Positions 1-6,627 of a stretch of DNA of 6,627 bases are shown here, piece by piece (position 1 is the stretch's first letter; each line of letters starts with the position of its first letter). Source of the stretch: Pseudomonadota bacterium (GTDB taxonomy: Bacteria; Pseudomonadota; Alphaproteobacteria; Rickettsiales; UBA1997); the NCBI GenBank assembly GCA_009921385.1, contig RFXY01000058.1, positions 1-6,627 of the forward strand. The letters run 5' to 3'. A program made the position numbers and the translations under genes. The notes under the pieces are model-generated. The model was not told the DNA's origin and made no database searches. It saw only the letters and a program-made list of their open reading frames with translations.

Positions 1-12
1 CACTCGATCAGA

Positions 13-37
13 ATTCCCCTTCTACAAGAAGGGGAAT
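13..37. repeat. Perfect 11-bp inverted repeat (hairpin) upstream of aspS
   Basis: The arms ATTCCCCTTCT (13-23) and AGAAGGGGAAT (27-37) are exact reverse complements, separated by the 3-base loop ACA. This gives a strong stem in RNA or single-stranded DNA on either strand. No run of T follows on the + strand (ATATCCGAG) or on the - strand (CTGATCGAGTG), so it is not a textbook intrinsic terminator. Its right half recurs in degenerate form at 86-103, which suggests part of a dispersed palindromic repeat rather than a one-off terminator. It could still end or protect a transcript arriving from the left, where the neighbouring gene is not visible. Confidence 0.85.
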
Positions 38-130
38 ATCCGAGAACTGCTTGCCAACACTACCCCGCCCTCGCTTCCGCCACCACTTCTAAAAAAGGGG
101 AATTTGCCCCCAGTTCTGCTTGCCGACACT
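19..130. repeat. Pair of degenerate direct repeat units with GC-rich spacer
   Basis: Two copies of a unit of about 44 bases lie at 19-61 and 86-130. Both begin CTTCTA, continue to an AGGGGAAT block, and end in CTGCTTGCC[A/G]ACACT (47-61 and 116-130, 14 of 15 identical). A 24-base spacer at 62-85, mostly C and G, lies between them. Bases 38-90 are about 60% GC, far above the AT-rich genes that follow. There is also an inverted match, AGAACTG at 43-49 against CAGTTCT at 111-117. The layout resembles a composite intergenic palindromic repeat of the kind scattered through many bacterial genomes. No transposase or target-site duplication is visible, and the family is not identified. Confidence 0.7.
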
Positions 131-163
131 TCATGGTTTAAAATTTTTTTCACACAATTTTTG

Positions 164-192
164 TTGCAAATGTTAATAGCTAATTTTATAAT
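164..192 (+). promoter_or_regulatory. Sigma70-type promoter for the aspS operon
   Basis: A perfect -10 hexamer TATAAT lies at 187-192. TTGCAA at 164-169 matches the -35 consensus TTGACA at 4 of 6 positions, and the spacer is the optimal 17 bases. Transcription would start near base 199, giving an untranslated leader of about 35 bases before the aspS ATG at 234. The surrounding sequence is very AT-rich, so chance matches are possible, but the spacing, the exact -10 and the position directly ahead of a seven-gene run support the call. No operator, riboswitch or T-box-like structure was seen in the short leader. Confidence 0.65.
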
Positions 193-233
193 AGTGTTTT
201 TCATAGTTCTATAAATGCAATTTAATTTAAAAA

Positions 234-2012
234 ATGCACCAATATCGTTCTCACAACTGCTCGCAACTTACCATTAAAAATCTCAATGCTCAGGTGAAAT
301 TATCGGGCTGGGTTCATTCAAAAAGAGATCACGGTAGCCTAATTTTTATCGATCTTCGCGATCACTACGGCATCAGTCAATTGGTTTTAGACAAGCAAAA
401 TCCACAGCTCGATTTACACAACATTGCCAGCATCAAGCTCGAATCGGTCATCACCATCACTGGTTTTGTGGTTGCCCGAGCACCAGAATTAGTTAACCAC
501 AAAATAAGCACTGGCGAAATCGAAATTAAAGTTGCAAGCTTGCACATCGAATCTTTATCAGAGCAAATACCTTTTCAGGTGAACGACGAAAGCCAACAAT
601 ATCCCGAAGAATTACGTTTAAAATATCGTTTTCTTGATTTAAGAAAGCAAAAAACCCATCAAAATATTGTGCTTCGCTCCAAGGTTATTCAAGCTCTGCG
701 GTTTGAAATGACCAAGCAAGGTTTTCTCGAAATTCAAACCCCAATTCTCACCGCTTCTTCTCCCGAAGGTGCCCGAGATTATTTGGTTCCCGCTCGGTTG
801 CATCATGGCAAATTTTATGCTCTGCCACAGGCACCGCAACAATTTAAGCAATTGCTGATGGTTTCGGGTTTTGACCGTTATTTTCAAATCGCCCCTTGTT
901 TTCGCGACGAAGATCTACGATCTGATCGCTCTCCTGAGTTTTATCAACTCGATGTTGAAATGGCTTTTGCCACCCAAGACGATGTTTTTTGTGCAATTGA
1001 GCCTGTTTTACATAGCATTTTTAGTCAATTTGGCAACAAAAAACTCACCGAAAAAACTTTTGTGCAAATTCCTTATCAAGAGGCAATGCAAAAATACGGC
1101 ATCGACAAGCCCGATTTGCGAAATCCGCTCATTTTAGCCGATGCCACCAGTGTTTTTGTTGATTCTGGTTTTAGCATTTTTACCAAAGCCATTGCCAATC
1201 ACGAAATTATCAAGGCAATTCCTGCTCCAAAATGTAGCAATCAACCACGATCTTTCTTCGATAAAACCATCGAATTTGCTCAACAACAAGGGGCGAAAGG
1301 CTTGGCATACATTGTATTTGACGAACACAACGAGGCAAAAGGCCCAATCGCCAAATTTTTAAGCCAAGAGCAACTACACAACTTGCAAAAAATCGCCAAT
1401 TTACAAGCAGGCGATGCGGTATTTTTTTCTTGCGGAACACCAAATTTTGCCACCAAAATTGCTGGTTTAGTTCGAATAAAACTTGGGCAAGAACTAAATT
1501 TAATCGACGAATCTGTTTATAAATTCTGCTGGATCACCGATTTTCCTATGTATGAGCTAAATTCTGAAACTGGTAAAATCGATTTTTCTCACAATCCTTT
1601 TTCAATGCCCCAAGGCGGTTTAGAAGCACTAAACACACAAGATCCGCTCACCATCAAGGCCTTTCAATACGATATTGTTTGCAACGGGGTTGAACTCTGC
1701 TCTGGAGCAATCAGAAACCACAAGCCCGAAATTATGTATCAAGCTTTTGCCTTGGCAGGTTATGGCAAAGAAGTGGTTGAAAAACAATTTGGTGCCATGA
1801 TAAATGCCTTTAAATATGGGGCTCCGCCTCACGGTGGGCTTGCCCCGGGCATCGATCGCATCATTATGCTTCTTGCCGACGAGCCAAATATTCGTGAGGT
1901 TATTCCGTTTCCTATGAACGGCAAGGCACAAGATTTAATGATGGGGGCACCCGCTTTGGTTAGCCAAAAACAACTCAAAGAACTAAATATCGCCACTCTA
2001 AAAATCGATTAA
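234..2012 (+). CDS. aspS: Aspartate--tRNA ligase (bacterial type, probably non-discriminating)
   Basis: This cytoplasmic class II synthetase activates L-aspartate with ATP and loads it onto tRNA-Asp. The protein has 592 residues, against about 590 in E. coli. An N-terminal OB-fold anticodon-binding domain (about 1-110) contains [19 protein letters not shown]. The catalytic core includes [11 protein letters not shown] (176-186), motif 2 with FRDED (223-227) and EFYQLD, and motif 3 with [12 protein letters not shown] (535-546) and its ATP-binding Arg542. The bacterial GAD insertion fills about 285-420. [19 protein letters not shown] (483-501) belongs to the aspartate site region. His33 stands where E. 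coli has Leu30, a feature linked to enzymes that also charge tRNA-Asn. The ATG at 234 lines up with the E. coli start, three residues longer, and no Shine-Dalgarno sequence precedes it. It is the first gene of the run; panD begins 4 bases after its stop. Confidence 0.97.
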   Translation: MHQYRSHNCSQLTIKNLNAQVKLSGWVHSKRDHGSLIFIDLRDHYGISQLVLDKQNPQLDLHNIASIKLESVITITGFVVARAPELVNHKISTGEIEIKVASLHIESLSEQIPFQVNDESQQYPEELRLKYRFLDLRKQKTHQNIVLRSKVIQALRFEMTKQGFLEIQTPILTASSPEGARDYLVPARLHHGKFYALPQAPQQFKQLLMVSGFDRYFQIAPCFRDEDLRSDRSPEFYQLDVEMAFATQDDVFCAIEPVLHSIFSQFGNKKLTEKTFVQIPYQEAMQKYGIDKPDLRNPLILADATSVFVDSGFSIFTKAIANHEIIKAIPAPKCSNQPRSFFDKTIEFAQQQGAKGLAYIVFDEHNEAKGPIAKFLSQEQLHNLQKIANLQAGDAVFFSCGTPNFATKIAGLVRIKLGQELNLIDESVYKFCWITDFPMYELNSETGKIDFSHNPFSMPQGGLEALNTQDPLTIKAFQYDIVCNGVELCSGAIRNHKPEIMYQAFALAGYGKEVVEKQFGAMINAFKYGAPPHGGLAPGIDRIIMLLADEPNIREVIPFPMNGKAQDLMMGAPALVSQKQLKELNIATLKID

Positions 2013-2016
2013 ACTT

Positions 2017-2364
2017 ATGCAATTAAATTTGTTAAAAGCCAAAATTCATCGTGCCAAAGTTACTGGTGCCGATTTACACTACGAAGGATCAATTTCTATC
2101 GACGAAACTTTGTTGCAAGAAGCCAATATTTTACCTTATGAAAAAGTAGATGTAGTCAACATCAACAACGGCGAACGGTTTACCACCTACACAATTTCTG
2201 CTCCAAAAAATTCTGGCATCATTCAAATCAATGGGGCGGCAGCTCGAAAAGCTTGTGTGGGCGATTTAGTAATCATCATTGCCTACTGCTCTTTACCTGC
2301 TTGCGAAGCAAAAAATTGGCAACCAAAAGTAGTTTTAGTCGATGAAAATAACAAAGCAAAATAA
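2017..2364 (+). CDS. panD: Aspartate 1-decarboxylase precursor
   Basis: PanD decarboxylates L-aspartate to beta-alanine, the amine half of pantothenate and so of coenzyme A, in the cytoplasm. The 115-residue proenzyme aligns without gaps to E. coli PanD over its first 60 residues. It keeps Lys9, Tyr22, the self-cleavage site Gly24-Ser25 in LHYEGS, Arg54 and Tyr58, plus INGAAAR and the GDLVIIIAY core strand. Ser25 would become the pyruvoyl cofactor after autocleavage. It is about 11 residues shorter than the 126-residue E. coli protein; the missing part is the variable C-terminal tail, so it should be functional. The start lies 4 bases after aspS, in the junction TAAACTTATG, which suggests coupled translation. 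It shares the substrate aspartate with the upstream AspRS, though this may be coincidence. Confidence 0.97.
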   Translation: MQLNLLKAKIHRAKVTGADLHYEGSISIDETLLQEANILPYEKVDVVNINNGERFTTYTISAPKNSGIIQINGAAARKACVGDLVIIIAYCSLPACEAKNWQPKVVLVDENNKAK

Positions 2365-2367
2365 CTT

Positions 2368-3252
2368 ATGAAAGGCATTATTTTAGCAGGTGGCAGCGGC
2401 ACTCGTTTAGCACCTTTAACCAACATTATCAGCAAACAATTGTTGCCTGTCTACGACAAGCCAATGATTTGCTACCCACTTGCTAATTTAATGAATGTGG
2501 GCATCACCGAAATTTTAATTATCAGCACTCCTTTTGACACTCCCAACATTGCCAAATTTTTAGGCGACGGTTCAAGCTTTGGCATCAAATTACAATATGC
2601 AGTGCAAGAAAAGCCAGCAGGCATAGCAGAGGCTTTTTTAGTGGGCGAAAAATTTATTGGCTCCGACTCTGTTTGTTTAATTTTAGGAGACAATATTTTT
2701 TACGGCTCCGACTTTTCTTTTGAAAATTTTCATCAACACATTTTGCCTTTTACTCAAAAAAAATGCCAAGCGATGATTTTTGCCTACCAAGTTTCTGATC
2801 CACAGCGATATGGTGTGGTTGAGTTGGCCAATAATATGGCGGTTTCTATTGTTGAAAAACCTCTGCAACCAAAATCAAACTGGGCGGTCACGGGCTTTTA
2901 TGTGTATAGCAACGAAGTGGTGAATATAGCCAAAAATCTCAAACCATCGGCAAGAGGCGAGCTAGAAATTACCGATGTGAATAATGTTTATTTGCAACAA
3001 CAAAATTTAGGTGTAGTAAAATTGGGGCGAGGTTTTGCTTGGCTCGATGCTGGCACCCCCGATTCGTTGTTAGAATCGGCAAGCTTCATTCAAACCATCG
3101 AAAAAAGACAAGGTTTAAAAATTGCCTGTCTCGAAGAAATTGCCTACCAACATAATTTTATCAATCAAGAGCAGTTTTATGAATTATGTCAAAAATATAA
3201 AACCAATTCTGATTATCGCAAATATCTCGAATCAATTTTAACCGCTATTTAG
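2368..3252 (+). CDS. rfbA: Glucose-1-phosphate thymidylyltransferase
   Basis: RfbA (RmlA) joins glucose-1-phosphate and dTTP to give dTDP-glucose, the first step to dTDP-L-rhamnose and other deoxysugars of lipopolysaccharide or capsule. The 294-residue protein fits the usual 290-300. It has the nucleotide-binding loop GGSGTRL (8-14), SKQLLPVYDKPMI (22-34), metal-binding Asp108 in GDNIFYG (107-113), QRYGVVE (146-152), EKP (163-165), AVTGFYVY, PSARGELEITDVN (193-205) and Asp227 in AWLDAGT. All are family signatures, including the GELEITDVN segment typical of RmlA rather than of UTP-using GalU. It starts 3 bases after panD. Unusually, rfbB, rfbC and rfbD are not adjacent, so dTDP-glucose must be used by enzymes encoded elsewhere, or by another pathway. 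Confidence 0.95.
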   Translation: MKGIILAGGSGTRLAPLTNIISKQLLPVYDKPMICYPLANLMNVGITEILIISTPFDTPNIAKFLGDGSSFGIKLQYAVQEKPAGIAEAFLVGEKFIGSDSVCLILGDNIFYGSDFSFENFHQHILPFTQKKCQAMIFAYQVSDPQRYGVVELANNMAVSIVEKPLQPKSNWAVTGFYVYSNEVVNIAKNLKPSARGELEITDVNNVYLQQQNLGVVKLGRGFAWLDAGTPDSLLESASFIQTIEKRQGLKIACLEEIAYQHNFINQEQFYELCQKYKTNSDYRKYLESILTAI

Positions 3253-3254
3253 CT

Positions 3255-3896
3255 ATGTTTTTTACTATAATTGCTTTTGAAATCAACAATTTGTGGTTTA
3301 AATCTCAACAATTTATAGTAAGTTTATTGTTTTTTGTGGTTTTTTTAGTGATTTTTCAATTTTTACATCAAGCTACCACAGTTAATCAACAAAGCTTGTT
3401 TTTATTAGCAACCATCCTCTCTTCTTTATTGGTAATTTTAGGTTTTTTTCAACATTTTTGCAAAGACGATATTTCTGATGGCACTATCGAGCAAATGCTG
3501 ATGTTATTTGCCAATTTCGAAAAATTTGTGTTAGCAAAAATTTTAGCCAGTTGGCTAGGAGTGGTTTTGCCGATTATTGTTGGAGCGGTTTTTTTAGCAA
3601 TTTTACAAAATTTTAATTTACTAAGCATTGTCAAGTTGGTTGCGATAATTGCCATTGCCACTTTAACCATTAGTTTTATTTCGGCGATGTCTGGGGTTCT
3701 CACCAATCACTTTCAGTCTTTGGGCTATATGGCAATCATTGCCCTACCCCTCATTTTACCAATTCTCTTGCTTGGTTATTTGGCTTTTCATAACGATTTT
3801 TGGCAAAATTACCAAGTTTTATTGGCAATTTCTTGTTTTATTTCAACCACAACTACTTTTGCTACTGCAAAAATAGTTAAATTATTGGCAGTTTAA
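3255..3896 (+). CDS. ccmB: Cytochrome c maturation / haem exporter protein CcmB
   Basis: CcmB is the integral-membrane subunit of the CcmABCD ABC complex, which releases haem-loaded CcmE for cytochrome c assembly in the periplasm (system I). The 213-residue protein is close to the E. coli length of about 220 and shows six hydrophobic segments, near residues 19-37, 46-66, 100-118, 125-146, 157-178 and 187-205. The family motif after segment 2 is clear: [16 protein letters not shown] (69-84), followed by the KILASWL...LP pattern (95-106) and [12 protein letters not shown] (163-174). The E. coli equivalent of the first motif reads FRDDLQDGSLEQLML. It starts 2 bases after rfbA. The ATPase CcmA and the other ccm genes are absent here; scattered ccm genes are known in Rickettsiales. 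No Shine-Dalgarno sequence is seen. Confidence 0.88.
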   Translation: MFFTIIAFEINNLWFKSQQFIVSLLFFVVFLVIFQFLHQATTVNQQSLFLLATILSSLLVILGFFQHFCKDDISDGTIEQMLMLFANFEKFVLAKILASWLGVVLPIIVGAVFLAILQNFNLLSIVKLVAIIAIATLTISFISAMSGVLTNHFQSLGYMAIIALPLILPILLLGYLAFHNDFWQNYQVLLAISCFISTTTTFATAKIVKLLAV

Positions 3897-3897
3897 T

Positions 3898-5103
3898 ATG
3901 TCCAAATCTTCTTATCAACAACCAAATAATCACGGCAAGTTTGGCGAATTTGGCGGTGCTTATGTTGCCGAAACTCTTATGCCTGCGGTTTTAGAACTGC
4001 AACAAGCCTATGCAAAAATTAAAGAAGATCCTCAATTTCAGCAAGAGCTAAATTATTATTTCACTCACTACATCGGCAGGCCAAGCCCGCTATATTTGGC
4101 AAGCAAACTAACTCAACATTGCGGTGGGGCAAAAATATATCTAAAAAGAGACGAACTTAACCACACCGGTTCACACAAAATCAACAACTCTTTGGGGCAA
4201 ATTTTGCTTGCCAAAAAAATGGGTAAAAAACGAATAATTGCCGAAACTGGTGCAGGTCAACACGGAGTTGCCACCGCAACAGTTTGTGCCTTGTTTTCTT
4301 TGCCTTGCATCATTTATATGGGTGCCAAAGACATTGCACGACAAGCTCCCAATGTTTTTCGTATGAAACTGCTTGGTGCCGAGGTGAGAGCGGTTGAAAC
4401 TGGCTCAAAAAGCCTCAAAAACGCCATCAATGAAGCGATGAGAGATTGGGTTTCTAACCCGACCGAAACCTATTATTTGCTTGGCACGGTCACGGGCCCG
4501 CACCCCTACCCACAAATGGTGCGAGATTTTCATTCTATCATTGGCAAAGAAGCAAAACAACAAATTTTAGCTATGCAACAAAAATTGCCAGATGCTTTGG
4601 TTGCTTGCATCGGCGGCGGTTCTAATGCCCTTGGTTTGTTTTATGACTTTATCGATAATCACGAAGTGGCAATGTATGGAGTTGAAGCGGGTGGCAAAGG
4701 CATTGATTCTGGCTTGCATTCTGCCTCTATCAGCAAAGGTACCAAAGCGGTTTTGCACGGCAACAAAACTTTTTTCTTACAAAATCAAGACGGGCAAATC
4801 GACGACACTCACTCTATTTCTGCAGGTCTAGACTACCCCGGAATCGGCCCAGAACATGCCTACTTGCACTCAATTGGCCGGGCAAAATATGTTTCGGCAA
4901 CCGACGAAGAAGCTTTAACCTATTTTCAATTACTTTGCAAAATCGAGGGCATTATACCCGCTCTTGAATCTGCCCACGGCATTGCCTTTGCTTGCAAACT
5001 AGCCAAAACTATGCAACCAGATCAATCAATCATCGTCAATCTTTCGGGCAGAGGCGATAAAGACATCAACACTGTCGCTAACTTTTTAGGGGTAAAATTA
5101 TGA
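3898..5103 (+). CDS. trpB: Tryptophan synthase beta chain
   Basis: TrpB is the PLP enzyme that condenses indole, channelled from TrpA, with L-serine to make L-tryptophan. The 401 residues match the usual 395-405 of TrpB1. The PLP lysine is Lys94 in HTGSHKIN (89-96). The catalytic glutamate is Glu116 in AETGAGQHG. The phosphate loop GGGSNA spans 239-244. Asp312 lies in [11 protein letters not shown], and Ser383 in NLSGRGDKD contacts the PLP ring. Lys174 in SLKNA corresponds to the Salmonella Lys167 that takes part in alpha-beta communication, and [17 protein letters not shown] is the classic TrpB1 N-terminus. All expected active-site residues are present. It begins 1 base after ccmB, and its TGA stop overlaps the trpA start by 4 bases. 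Many alphaproteobacteria have trpF just upstream; here ccmB occupies that place. Confidence 0.98.
   Translation: MSKSSYQQPNNHGKFGEFGGAYVAETLMPAVLELQQAYAKIKEDPQFQQELNYYFTHYIGRPSPLYLASKLTQHCGGAKIYLKRDELNHTGSHKINNSLGQILLAKKMGKKRIIAETGAGQHGVATATVCALFSLPCIIYMGAKDIARQAPNVFRMKLLGAEVRAVETGSKSLKNAINEAMRDWVSNPTETYYLLGTVTGPHPYPQMVRDFHSIIGKEAKQQILAMQQKLPDALVACIGGGSNALGLFYDFIDNHEVAMYGVEAGGKGIDSGLHSASISKGTKAVLHGNKTFFLQNQDGQIDDTHSISAGLDYPGIGPEHAYLHSIGRAKYVSATDEEALTYFQLLCKIEGIIPALESAHGIAFACKLAKTMQPDQSIIVNLSGRGDKDINTVANFLGVKL
5088..5092 (+). promoter_or_regulatory. Ribosome binding site of trpA, inside the end of trpB
   Basis: AGGGG lies 7 bases before the trpA ATG at 5100, within the last codons of trpB (Leu-Gly-Val). 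It is the only purine-rich Shine-Dalgarno-like site at a sensible distance from any of the seven starts in this window. With the ATGA stop/start overlap, it should keep TrpA made in step with TrpB, as a 1:1 complex requires. The match to AGGAGG is partial, and the bases also encode conserved protein, so the role is inferred. Confidence 0.5.
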
Positions 5104-5906
5104 GAATTTCTCACACTTTTTTGCAATTACAAAAACAACAAAAATCGGCTTTCGTTGCCTATTTATGTGCTGGGGACCCTTCTTATCAAGCATCTCTTAC
5201 CACAATGTTGGCTATGCCAAAATTAGGTGTCGATATTATTGAAGTTGGAGTGCCATTTTTAGACCCATCAGGAGATGGCCCGACTATCGAAATGGCAAGC
5301 AAAAGAGCGGTTCAATCTGGGGCAACTCTGGCAAAAACTCTCAATTTAATTGCCGACTTTCGCAAAGAAAATCAGCAAACTCCGGTGGTGCTTATGACCT
5401 ACTTTAACCCGCTACTCAAATATGGTTTATCACAAGTTTTTGATGATATGCAAAAAGCTGGTGCCGACGGTGTGTTAATTGTCGATTTACCGCTAGAAGA
5501 GCAATCAGAAGTAGTGAATTTTATCAAATCTGCAAAACTAGATTTTATCAACCTCATCGCTCCCACCACTTCCGCCACACGAGCAAGCCAAATTTTGCAA
5601 AATGCCAGCGGTTTTGTTTATTTAATTTCTCTTACAGGCATTACGGGCACCAAACAAGCCAAAGCAACCGACAATATTTTACAAATACAGCAACTAAAAC
5701 AAATCACCAATTTACCAATTGTTTTGGGTTTTGGCATCAAAAATCCACAACAAGCGAAAGATTTTGCCAATGCAGGCTCCAACGGCATTGTGGTTGGCTC
5801 GGCAATCGTAGAAAAAATTGCCAATCTACCACAAAACTGCACCGAACTTAGCAACGAAATAGTCGATTTTATTTCTAGTATGTCAACAGCAATTAAACAT
5901 CAATAA
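5100..5906 (+). CDS. trpA: Tryptophan synthase alpha chain
   Basis: TrpA is a TIM-barrel lyase that cleaves indole-3-glycerol phosphate to indole and glyceraldehyde-3-phosphate; the indole passes through a tunnel to TrpB. The length of 268 residues equals the E. coli enzyme. The N-terminal AYLCAGDP (20-27) is typical. The catalytic residues align as Glu48 in IIEVGVPF and Asp59 in the loop-2 stretch ending DGPTI. The phosphate-binding parts are [20 protein letters not shown] and GIVVGSAIV. Loop 2 reads [12 protein letters not shown] rather than the common FSDPLADGPTIQ, but keeps both catalytic acids. ATG overlaps the trpB stop as ATGA, the classic trpBA arrangement. No trpC, trpF or other pathway gene is in the window, so the source of indole-glycerol phosphate cannot be judged here. 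Confidence 0.96.
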   Translation: MRISHTFLQLQKQQKSAFVAYLCAGDPSYQASLTTMLAMPKLGVDIIEVGVPFLDPSGDGPTIEMASKRAVQSGATLAKTLNLIADFRKENQQTPVVLMTYFNPLLKYGLSQVFDDMQKAGADGVLIVDLPLEEQSEVVNFIKSAKLDFINLIAPTTSATRASQILQNASGFVYLISLTGITGTKQAKATDNILQIQQLKQITNLPIVLGFGIKNPQQAKDFANAGSNGIVVGSAIVEKIANLPQNCTELSNEIVDFISSMSTAIKHQ

Positions 5907-5933
5907 TCTTTAAATACACCATAAAATTTTCCT

Positions 5934-6623
5934 ATGCCTCAAAAATTTCAAAATCTAAAAAATAGTCATAGGTTCACTAAATCTTCAAAAAAATGGCTTA
6001 CCCGACAACTAAACGATCCTTTTGTTGAAAAAGCAAGGCAAGAAGGTTGGCGGTCGAGGGCGGCATTTAAAATTATTGAAATCGATGAAAAATTTAAAAT
6101 TTTTAAAAAAAATAAAAGTGTGGTCGATTTAGGATCGGCACCTGGTGGCTGGAGCCAGTATGCAGTAACAAAAGTTGGCGAAAACAAGGTGGTTGCCCTT
6201 GATTTGCTAGAAATGTCGCCAATTGCTGGGGTTCATTTTTTACAACAAGATTTTTTGGCAGAAGAAACTCTCACAAAAATTAAAGAAATATTAGTAAAAA
6301 TTAGCAAAAAACCCTACTGCAATGTTCTATTAAGCGATATGGCTTCTAACACCACAGGCAACAAAACCGTAGATCATTTGCAAATTATTGATTTATTAGA
6401 AGATGTTTTGTCGGTAGCAGATAAAATCTTAAAAAACGACGGTCATTTGGTGAGTAAAATTTTTCAAGGAGGCAGTTCCGACATTATTTTACAACAATTA
6501 AAACAAAAATTTAAACAGGTAAAATATTTTAAACCAAAATCTTCTCGGCAAGATTCTTCTGAGCATTACCTGATTGGTTTAAATTTTTTAGGCAATCAAA
6601 ATTTAGAATTACAAGATTCTTAA
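5934..6623 (+). CDS. rlmE: 23S rRNA (uridine 2552-2'-O)-methyltransferase
   Basis: RlmE (FtsJ/RrmJ) uses S-adenosylmethionine to 2'-O-methylate U2552 in the A loop of 23S rRNA, a late step of 50S assembly. The 229-residue protein is slightly longer than the 209 of E. coli, with an N-terminal extension of about 10 residues and a longer tail. It shows RSRAAFK with catalytic Lys46, VVDLGSAPGGWSQY (63-76) for SAM binding, Asp90 in ALDLL, Asp135 in SDMASNTTG, Lys175 in VSKIFQGG and Glu210 in SSEHYLIG, giving a full K-D-K-E tetrad. The N-terminal WLTRQLNDPFVEKA and the TTGNKTVDHLQI segment are of alphaproteobacterial style. It follows trpA by 27 bases, with no clear promoter or terminator between, so it probably shares the transcript. 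No Shine-Dalgarno sequence is visible. The window ends 4 bases after the stop. Confidence 0.95.
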   Translation: MPQKFQNLKNSHRFTKSSKKWLTRQLNDPFVEKARQEGWRSRAAFKIIEIDEKFKIFKKNKSVVDLGSAPGGWSQYAVTKVGENKVVALDLLEMSPIAGVHFLQQDFLAEETLTKIKEILVKISKKPYCNVLLSDMASNTTGNKTVDHLQIIDLLEDVLSVADKILKNDGHLVSKIFQGGSSDIILQQLKQKFKQVKYFKPKSSRQDSSEHYLIGLNFLGNQNLELQDS

Positions 6624-6627
6624 CACA

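Noticed and set aside
97..150. A possible intrinsic terminator: GGGGAATTTGCCCC (97-110) and a T run at 144-150.
   Set aside because: The stem has only four pairs and the T run begins more than 30 bases later, so the parts do not form a terminator.
22..204. A 60-codon open frame on the - strand over the upstream repeat.
   Set aside because: It consists largely of the two repeat units read in frame, its start lies inside the aspS leader, it overlaps the promoter, and the peptide has no recognisable domain. It is most simply repeat-derived and not a gene.
639..1931. Several open frames of 64-100 codons on both strands inside aspS.
   Set aside because: They lie within a full-length, well-conserved AspRS gene in other frames and show no domain, start signal or independent support.
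5899..5927. A possible promoter for rlmE, with TAAAAT at 5922-5927.
   Set aside because: No acceptable -35 element lies at the right distance, and such hexamers are common by chance in AT-rich DNA. The ATG at 5934 would leave almost no leader.
234..6623. Frequent short words such as TTGCCA and GGCAA, as if an uptake or signal sequence.
   Set aside because: They fall mainly on common codon pairs for Ile, Leu, Phe, Ala and Gly in AT-rich genes, vary in flanking bases and show no fixed long core.

Overview
The window holds seven complete protein genes, all on the + strand, packed head to tail from base 234 to 6623: aspS, panD, rfbA, ccmB, trpB, trpA and rlmE. They follow a 233-base non-coding leader. 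I see no RNA gene, CRISPR array, transposase or phage gene. The content is housekeeping and biosynthetic, and I do not think it encodes an unknown defence or mobile system. What is unusual is the combination of genes sharing one tight run, and a GC-richer palindromic repeat in the leader.

The likely source is an AT-rich alphaproteobacterium, possibly from a Rickettsiales- or Holosporales-like lineage (inference). RlmE has the N-terminal pattern WLTRQLNDPFVEKARQEG followed by RSRAAFK, and the later TTGNKTVDHLQI stretch. AspRS has the bacterial-type GAD insertion, the [19 protein letters not shown] segment and EFYQLDVEM after motif 2. I recognise these as closest to alphaproteobacterial versions. 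A lone ccmB apart from other ccm genes also fits Rickettsiales-type genomes. trpB ends in TGA and the tryptophans seen are TGG, so the ordinary code is in use. No exact taxon can be named from this sequence.

Layout: bases 1-130 carry a perfect hairpin and two degenerate copies of a roughly 44-base unit, separated by a GC-rich spacer. Bases 164-192 form a good sigma70-type promoter about 40 bases before aspS. From aspS to trpA the spacing between genes is +4, +3, +2, +1 and then a 4-base overlap, so the six genes are almost certainly co-transcribed and translationally coupled. rlmE follows after 27 bases without a visible terminator and probably belongs to the same transcript.

Functionally the genes do not form one pathway. 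AspRS charges tRNA with aspartate. PanD turns aspartate into beta-alanine for pantothenate and CoA. RfbA makes dTDP-glucose for surface sugars. CcmB is a membrane subunit of the haem/cytochrome c maturation ABC complex. TrpB and TrpA are the two subunits of tryptophan synthase. RlmE methylates 23S rRNA. The partner genes of RfbA (rfbBCD), CcmB (ccmA, ccmC and others) and TrpAB (trpCDEFG) are not in this window and must lie elsewhere or be absent.
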